A DNA stretch of 64,000 nt from NCBI RefSeq assembly GCF_964355755.1, contig NC_092670.1, forward strand, positions 5,481,001 through 5,545,000. The letters are read 5' to 3'. Positions 58,105 through 64,000 of this stretch are shown one piece after another. The notes under the pieces were generated by a model. It was given only the letters and a program-made list of their open reading frames with translations, did not search any database and was not told where the DNA came from. Within the stretch, counting starts at the first letter, position 1. Every line of letters starts with the position of its first letter. This stretch comes from Antedon mediterranea (lineage: Eukaryota; Echinodermata; Crinoidea; Comatulida; Antedonidae). Both the position numbers and the translations under genes were made by a program.

Positions 58105-59929
58105 CGTTTGTGTCAACTAGCAGTGGTAAACTCAGGAATTCTGGATTCAAGAAATTGTATTGGTCTACTTAAAATGGAAATTCATTTTGCTTGGAATAAT
58201 CAAGACAATAAAACATCAAATTGCAAGAATGGTCATTCTGATTTGACAAGCCACAGGAACAATGTACATAACGAGGTTTGCTGAATAGCCATATGGAATT
58301 GTCATCAGTTATTTATCTTCCAGTCTAACAGCAGGGAAAGTAACTTATAAAGATTATAAATATCGATAAGATGTGCATGTACACATTTTTTTCTTAGGCC
58401 TTAGTTGATTTGTTTTGATACTAAAAGAAATAGATTTTTGTATAAAGAAGACAATTTGAGGTTCTGAGTAAAAGAAGTAGTAGATGGAAAGGGAAGAAAT
58501 GACCTAAATACTGAGGCCATCAAACAGTAGGGAGTATTTGGGCTACCATTTATTTATAGTTATTCCAGGATTTCTGTTATTTAAACGTCTGAAGCAGTTT
58601 CTGAAAAGAAATAATGTAGTTTGTTTAAAGCGTTTCATGGCAATTGTACATACTGTATTTATAAGTGTTATTTTAACACATATATTTTTACACAAATGTA
58701 AATATTCAATACATAAACATAGGAAGTTGGTGCTCTTTTTAAACTTACCTAAATATTTTAATTAGATAGTTATGTAAAAGAAATGCCCAGTAAATAGCTA
58801 CAAATGACTCCATCAAATTGTGACAAAGACAATCCAGACTAGGATTCCAATTCCCTTTTCCTCCTGGCGGAGGTTGCAACTCTTGTTTTGACAGTTATTG
58901 GTTGGATGGCTTATAAAGTTGATGAAAGTGAATTAAACTATTTTTATACATTCCCCCAGTAGTGGGCGCGATTGCGATCAAGAAAGAGTATTTTTTAATT
59001 CCATTTTGATAACCATCTGTAGGTCTTACATTTGGTGTAGTAATTTATGTTACGTTTATGTTGTAGTTCTGCAGGACATATGTTTGCCACAGCATGTGGT
59101 GTAGATTGATAGATCATGATACATTCTAGCCTTTATTTAAATTCTTATTTTCATTGGCCATTTGTATGATATGTTTAATTGTTCTATTCATTTTTTAGAG
59201 GATTCGTTTAGGATAGGACAATCTGATAATGCGTTTATTCTCTCTCTCTCCTCCCTTCAAATAATATTCATACTTTACAGATTCAAATTTGTTTCCAATT
59301 ACTGTATCGGATACCAACTAAATTGGTAATCCTTATCCTACAAATATCTTCTCAAGACAAATACAAATTTAGATTTAATATTCGTAGTAAAATAAACTAC
59401 CACAACATATCTACAATTGCTAGGTGTCTTCAACATTACATGACCAGCTGGTGTTAAAGGATAGAGGACAATTTCTAAAGCCAGCGATCTGGTTCTGAGC
59501 ATTCATAACGTAAACTGAAAAAGCATTTTTTTTTTCAAGAACTAGAGACCTACTTGTTTAAAAAAACTTGTTTGTTTGACAGGCAAGAGTTATAATTTTG
59601 ATTTGTAATTTAAAAATATAATTTGACTTAATATACAGATATTTTGATACGAGTAGTTTCAAAAACTCTTTTGAAATTTTTCTGGTTCTCTAATCCAGTT
59701 TCTCGTACGTAATACCCTTTTGTGCAGTATTTGCTTGATCAGTTATTAATATTATATTGAATACGATTATAGGATTACCTTCCTCTCACAATTAAAATGA
59801 TTGTACTTGAAGCACAGTTGATATTTTTTAAGGAATTAAGGTTTCAATTCCTCATTTAACATTTTCTTACTTAGCAATGCAGTCTTTGTGTGCACTTTAT
59901 TCGCTGGCTCACTTGTTAGCGTAACCAGT
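58105..59929. other. Intergenic region downstream of SLFNL1
   Basis: No gene is supported. It contains the dispersed repeat at 58144-58192 and AT-rich DNA. Probably part is the 3' UTR of SLFNL1. Confidence 0.4.
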
Positions 59930-62900
59930 AATTTCACAAATCCAAGCACATGCACTGTATCAGTTCCTTAGGATATGTCATCGGTTTGATTGACGCCTTT
60001 CGTAAAGTTTCTTTGACAAAATATCGATTAGAGATTGTCTTAGCAGTATTCACTAGATTTTATTTTGCTAGCTGTTGTAATTTCCCTTTCGTATCTGCCG
60101 TTAGTACGTACAGCTTTTCTGAGTATTTGGCATTCTGTTTGCAGCGTTTACACTCCAACAGCTGAGTTTTATCCCGTAGTGGTATATCAGGAAACCTGTT
60201 CATCCACCATTTATGTGACACTAATGGAAACATGTGATCCTGAGCTTCTATGACATTCATGTTATTTTACATTTGATGAGCCACTTGTTACCAATAAGTT
60301 TGAGTATTTCTTCTGCACCCTTAACATTTTTCTTGTGGAACTTGTCAAACATGGCAAACGTCTCACATTTTCCAGTTACAAGATGTCATTTTTCGTTGGA
60401 CCTTGGACGAGCATTTAATTGGACTTTGCAAGATCGATGTTTTCAATTGTCGGATCAGCCATTTAGGTGGAAAAACTGGGTCTGTTTGATTGATGTAAAT
60501 GGTTTGCAACTTTAGCAACAATGTGGGACATACTATCATGTTTTGCTTGTGTTTTATGGTCTTACAATCTACTCTTTTGTTGGTATCATCATCATTTTGT
60601 GGACTGCAAAGATTAGAAACTGGAATTCTGAAATGTATTTTTCGATCCATGAATGATTATAATGGTAGGATAATCGCCACACATGGGACAATTCTTCTTC
60701 TTCTTGGCATGTTCCTTTTCTGTTAAGGCTTTGAATGCTTGAAAACAAAAAGTTTGTCAAGATCAATCGAAAGAACGTCTTATCTGTTTTACAACACTCC
60801 CTATTGCTACATGATGATTCACTCCCGCACTGATCCAGGAACAAACGTCAAAACCAAGAAAAATGAGTCGTTGAAGTTAAAGACACCTTTGATGTTCCCT
60901 TTAATAGGTTGTCAAGGTACGTTCAGTGCATTTCTTTACATATACTGGTACAAAATGCGTTCCTGTCATTAAGCAGTCTGGACTTTCTTAGCATACATAT
61001 ATGTTGTTCCAATTGGACCTTGTATTTATAACAGGCATTTTTTGAGATAGTACTAATTCAGTTGGTCAATAATTGTTTTTGCAGGAACTGATTGAATAGT
61101 TCCGGAATTCTTTTATTGGTGTGTATATAAATGTTGTATCTTTAGCAACTGAATCTCTCGGCGTTGTTTTCACTCCTAGATCAATTTCTTCACAATCATC
61201 GTTCTTTTCGCTTTCGTGGTCATTTATGTTCTTGATTTGTGTTGCTTTCAGGATAAGGTCGTCTTGGTCCATGCGCTAAAAACACATGGCCTTGTGAACT
61301 ACAATATACATTGCTTGTCTTTCAAATGTGCATGCAACTCTCTTAAACCTCTTGTAATACCCGGTGTCACCATCATAGACTGATAGATGGGCTTTACCAG
61401 ATATAAAAGATAGTAGTGAGTTAAGTTTTGTTATCAGTAATTCCAGAGACTGCTTCTATGACATTCATGTTATTTTACATTTGATTAGACACTTGTTACC
61501 AATAAGCTTGAGTATTTCTTCTGCACCCTTTAGCATTTTTCTCGTGGAACTTGGCAAACGTCTCACATCTTCCAGTTACAAAATGGCATTTTTCGTTGGA
61601 CCTTGGACGAGCATTTAATTTGACTTTGCAAGATCGATGTGTTCAATTGTCGGATCAGCCATTTAGGTGGAAAAACTGGATCTGTTTGATCGATGTAGTG
61701 AAAATTGTTTGCAACTTTAGCAACAATGTTGGACATACTACCTTGTTGTGCTTGTGTTTTAAGGTCTTACAATCTACTCTTTTGTTGGTATCATCATAAT
61801 TTTGTGGTCTGCAAAGATTAGAAACTGGAATTCTGAAATGTATTTTTCGATCAACGTCCATGCGTCCATGAATGATTATAATGGTAGGATAATCGCCACA
61901 CATGGCACAATTCTTCTTCTTGGCATGTTCCTTTTCTGTTAAGGCTTCGAATGCTTGAAAACAAGATGTTTGTCAAGATCAATCGAAAAAACTTCTGATA
62001 TCTGTTTTAAGACACTCCATATCCTACATGATGATTCACTCCCGCACTGAGCCAGGAACAAACGTCCAAAACCAAGAAAAACGAGTCATTGAAGTTGAAG
62101 AAACCTTCGATGTTCCATATAATAGGTTGTCAAGGTACATTCAGTGCATTTCTTTACATATACTGGTACAAAGTGCGTTCCTGTCATTGTAAGCAGTCTG
62201 GAATTTCTTAGCATACGTATATGTTGTTCCAATTGGACCTTGTATTTATGACAGGCATTTTCAGATAGTACTAATTCAGTTGGTCAATAATTGTTTTTGC
62301 GTGAACTAATTGAATAGTTCTGGAATTTTTTTATCGGTGTATATATAATGTTGTATCTTTAGCAACTGAATCTGTAGGCCTTTTCTTCACTCCTGAATCA
62401 AGTTCTTCACCATCACCGTTCCTTTCGCTTTCGTGGTTATCTATGTTCTTGATTTGTGATGCTTTCAAGATAAGGTCATCTTGGACCATGTGCAAAAAAA
62501 AAACACATGGCCACAAAGTAAAACTTGAGTTTGAAGCAATCACATTGCTTGTTTTTGCATCAAATGTGCATGCAACTCTCTTAAACCTCTTGTAATACCC
62601 GGTGTCACCATTATAAACTGATACTGTAGATGGGTGTATTGACTACTCCTATGATAGGCCACTGGAACTTGTCCACCAATTACAGCCGCATCTCTATTGT
62701 CTTTCTAAAAAATACTTGTAAGATCCATCTTCGGACAGACTGGTAAGTACATATTCCTCCAGGCTAGTAAATGCATTGAGCTCGTTGTAATAGCCCAAGG
62801 TGGATAGAGCTTCGTAAAAATTCTCTAAATCATCTGAGAACTCGAACAGTTTTGAGTTTTGACGAATCAACCTTGGCACAATTCATCACCTTGCCTACCA

Positions 62901-63990
62901 GGCTTGACCAATAACCGATGTGTTTCCGAACATCTCCTTCAATGTCTTGCCCTCCGACTGGTGACCTTTACTTTTAAGACACAATACTGAATGGCCTCTA
63001 AAGCTTTACCAGATAATAAAGATACAGTAGCAGTGAGTTAAGTTTTGTTATCAATAATTCCAGTAACTGTGTTGTTAAAGGAAGTAATGAACGCATTATA
63101 AAATAATGGATCACCTTGATAATTGCTTAATCTTGGTACGTGGTAAAGGCAATGCCTTAAAAAACCCAACCATATCTGTATTAGATACATTTTCATTAGG
63201 TAAATTATCAGACCCCTCCACATTAGATGTATTATTATTTACAACAGTACATTATCAGATCATTAGATACATTACTAGTTGCTTCAAGGTTATCATTTGA
63301 ACCATTATCATTAGTCTAGTTTACCTCAACCTCATCCAAAGTATTTTTTTCTTCCAGCGATTCTTTGGTCTTGTTTGTTAATTCCTCCAGTTTTGCCATC
63401 ATGAATTCATTCTGGCAGTGGCTAATCCATTATTGTTCAGCTTCACATGAAATGTATGTATAATTTTGCATACCCGCCTTTGCAACCTCTCAATTTATTT
63501 AGATAAGTCGTCATGTTCTGCTAGTAATGCTAGATGATCAATTTATCTGGAGACCCCTCTCTCAAAGGGGTTATGTCCTCTAAACCACTCTACAAAACCC
63601 TTAAATGTTTCAAAGTCCTTCATACAAGATTCCCACATTCTGAATGAATGGTTTTCCTGTCATTTATACCAACTCTCAAACAGTGTACGCAATCCCGCCA
63701 GATGTGACAGAGTCGACATACACAAAACATCAGTTGACCCAGTATTTTTCATGTGTCCATGAATCATTAATGTCTGTTAAATTGTCAGGTCAAACCATAA
63801 TCCTCAATACATTTTTTCTGAATATCGTGGGGTGTGGTTTAGCATCTTCAATCTTCTTATACAAAGTATGCTGATCTGTTTTTAGTTGTAACATATGTTT
63901 GTAAGTATAACCGACTGCATTTTGTATATTTTGTATGCCTTGCTGCAGCAAACGTATTTACAATTGGTAGCATTGCTCCAACTGTGGTAA
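59930..63990 (-). pseudogene. Decayed, tandemly duplicated gene of an unknown repetitive (transposon-like) family
   Basis: Minus-strand reading frames are interrupted by many stops and shifts but keep protein-like blocks. From right to left these are ARHTKYTKCSRLYLQ, LYKKIEDAKPHPTIFRK, FKGFVEWFRGHNPFERG, MMAKLEELTNKTKESLEEK, EGDVRKHIGYWSSLVGKV, FYEALSTLGYYNELNAFTSL, RDAAVIGGQVPVAYHRSSQY, C-x-x-C-x-D-Y-P-T-I-I-I-I-H-G-R and KWWMNRFPDIPLRDKTQLLE. The CxxC...P-x-I block and EWFRGHNPF recall uncharacterised multi-copy proteins of aquatic animals, possibly KDZ-type transposon relatives. I cannot name the family. Confidence 0.5.
60251..62690. repeat. ~1.2-kb tandem duplication within the pseudogene
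   Basis: The block starting TGACATTCATGTTATTTTAC at 60251 restarts at 61459. Similarity continues to CTTGTAATACCCGGTGTCACC (61351 and 62589), so the offset grows from 1208 to 1238 bp. The junction block GCTTTACCAGAT...AATTCCAG occurs at 61390-61446 and again at 63003-63062, implying the first unit lost the 62690-63000 segment. Confidence 0.85.
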
Positions 63991-64000
63991 GGTGCTAATC

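Noticed and set aside
58780-58800. A final SLFNL1 mini-exon ending in TAG
   Set aside because: The acceptor lacks a pyrimidine tract; reading through to 58104 gives a length typical of the family.

Overview
This is a 64 kb piece of an intron-rich, AT-rich animal genome. It is not bacterial: coding sequence comes as short GT...AG-bounded exons that join in consistent phase, with long repeat-filled introns. The gene set (a C-type lectin receptor gene, an ST8Sia sialyltransferase, a KIAA0319-family receptor, PI4KB and a Schlafen-like SLFNL1), the L2/CR1-like and Penelope-like retroelement remnants, and the very frequent palindrome TAGGCCTA all suggest a marine invertebrate deuterostome, most likely an echinoderm. 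The taxon is inference; the gene families are read directly from exon translations.

Layout. 0.3-4.1 kb (minus): seven phase-compatible exons of a signal-peptide, C-type-lectin, acidic/mucin-like-stalk protein. It runs into a segment resembling an adhesion-GPCR GAIN domain and leaves the window at the left edge. 4.8-7.1 kb: a foldback element and a decayed LINE. 7.7-10.1 kb (minus): an alpha-2,8-sialyltransferase gene with four visible exons and a 772-bp hAT-like insertion with a perfect 8-bp target duplication just beside a splice donor. 12.6-32.7 kb (plus): a complete KIAA0319/KIAA0319L-type gene of 22 exons and about 1115 residues (signal peptide, MANSC, EGF-like, Ser/Thr linker, five PKD repeats, C6 domain, TM helix, conserved cytoplasmic tail). 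34-38.9 kb: convergent intergenic/UTR sequence. 38.9-53.7 kb (minus): complete PI4KB in 13 coding exons (about 860 residues) plus a probable upstream non-coding exon. 54.9-58.1 kb (plus): SLFNL1-like gene of about 400 residues, head-to-head with PI4KB across a region holding a palindromic CRE. 59.9-64 kb: decayed, tandemly duplicated, minus-strand pseudogene sequence of a repetitive unknown family.

The genes are not an operon or pathway. Two work in the secretory route (PI4KB makes PI4P at the Golgi; the sialyltransferase is a Golgi enzyme) and two are cell-surface or secreted proteins, but their adjacency looks incidental. The most distinctive content is mobile: two 99%-identical 0.72-kb terminal-inverted-repeat elements 34 kb apart, paired MITE families inside single genes, a SINE sharing its 3' tail with the local LINE, and a hammerhead-ribozyme-like core in a Penelope-like remnant. 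I found no CRISPR array, rRNA or intact tRNA gene. I did not find a clearly new biological system. The best candidates for something undescribed are the lectin/GAIN-like gene, the young TIR element and the hammerhead-like motifs.
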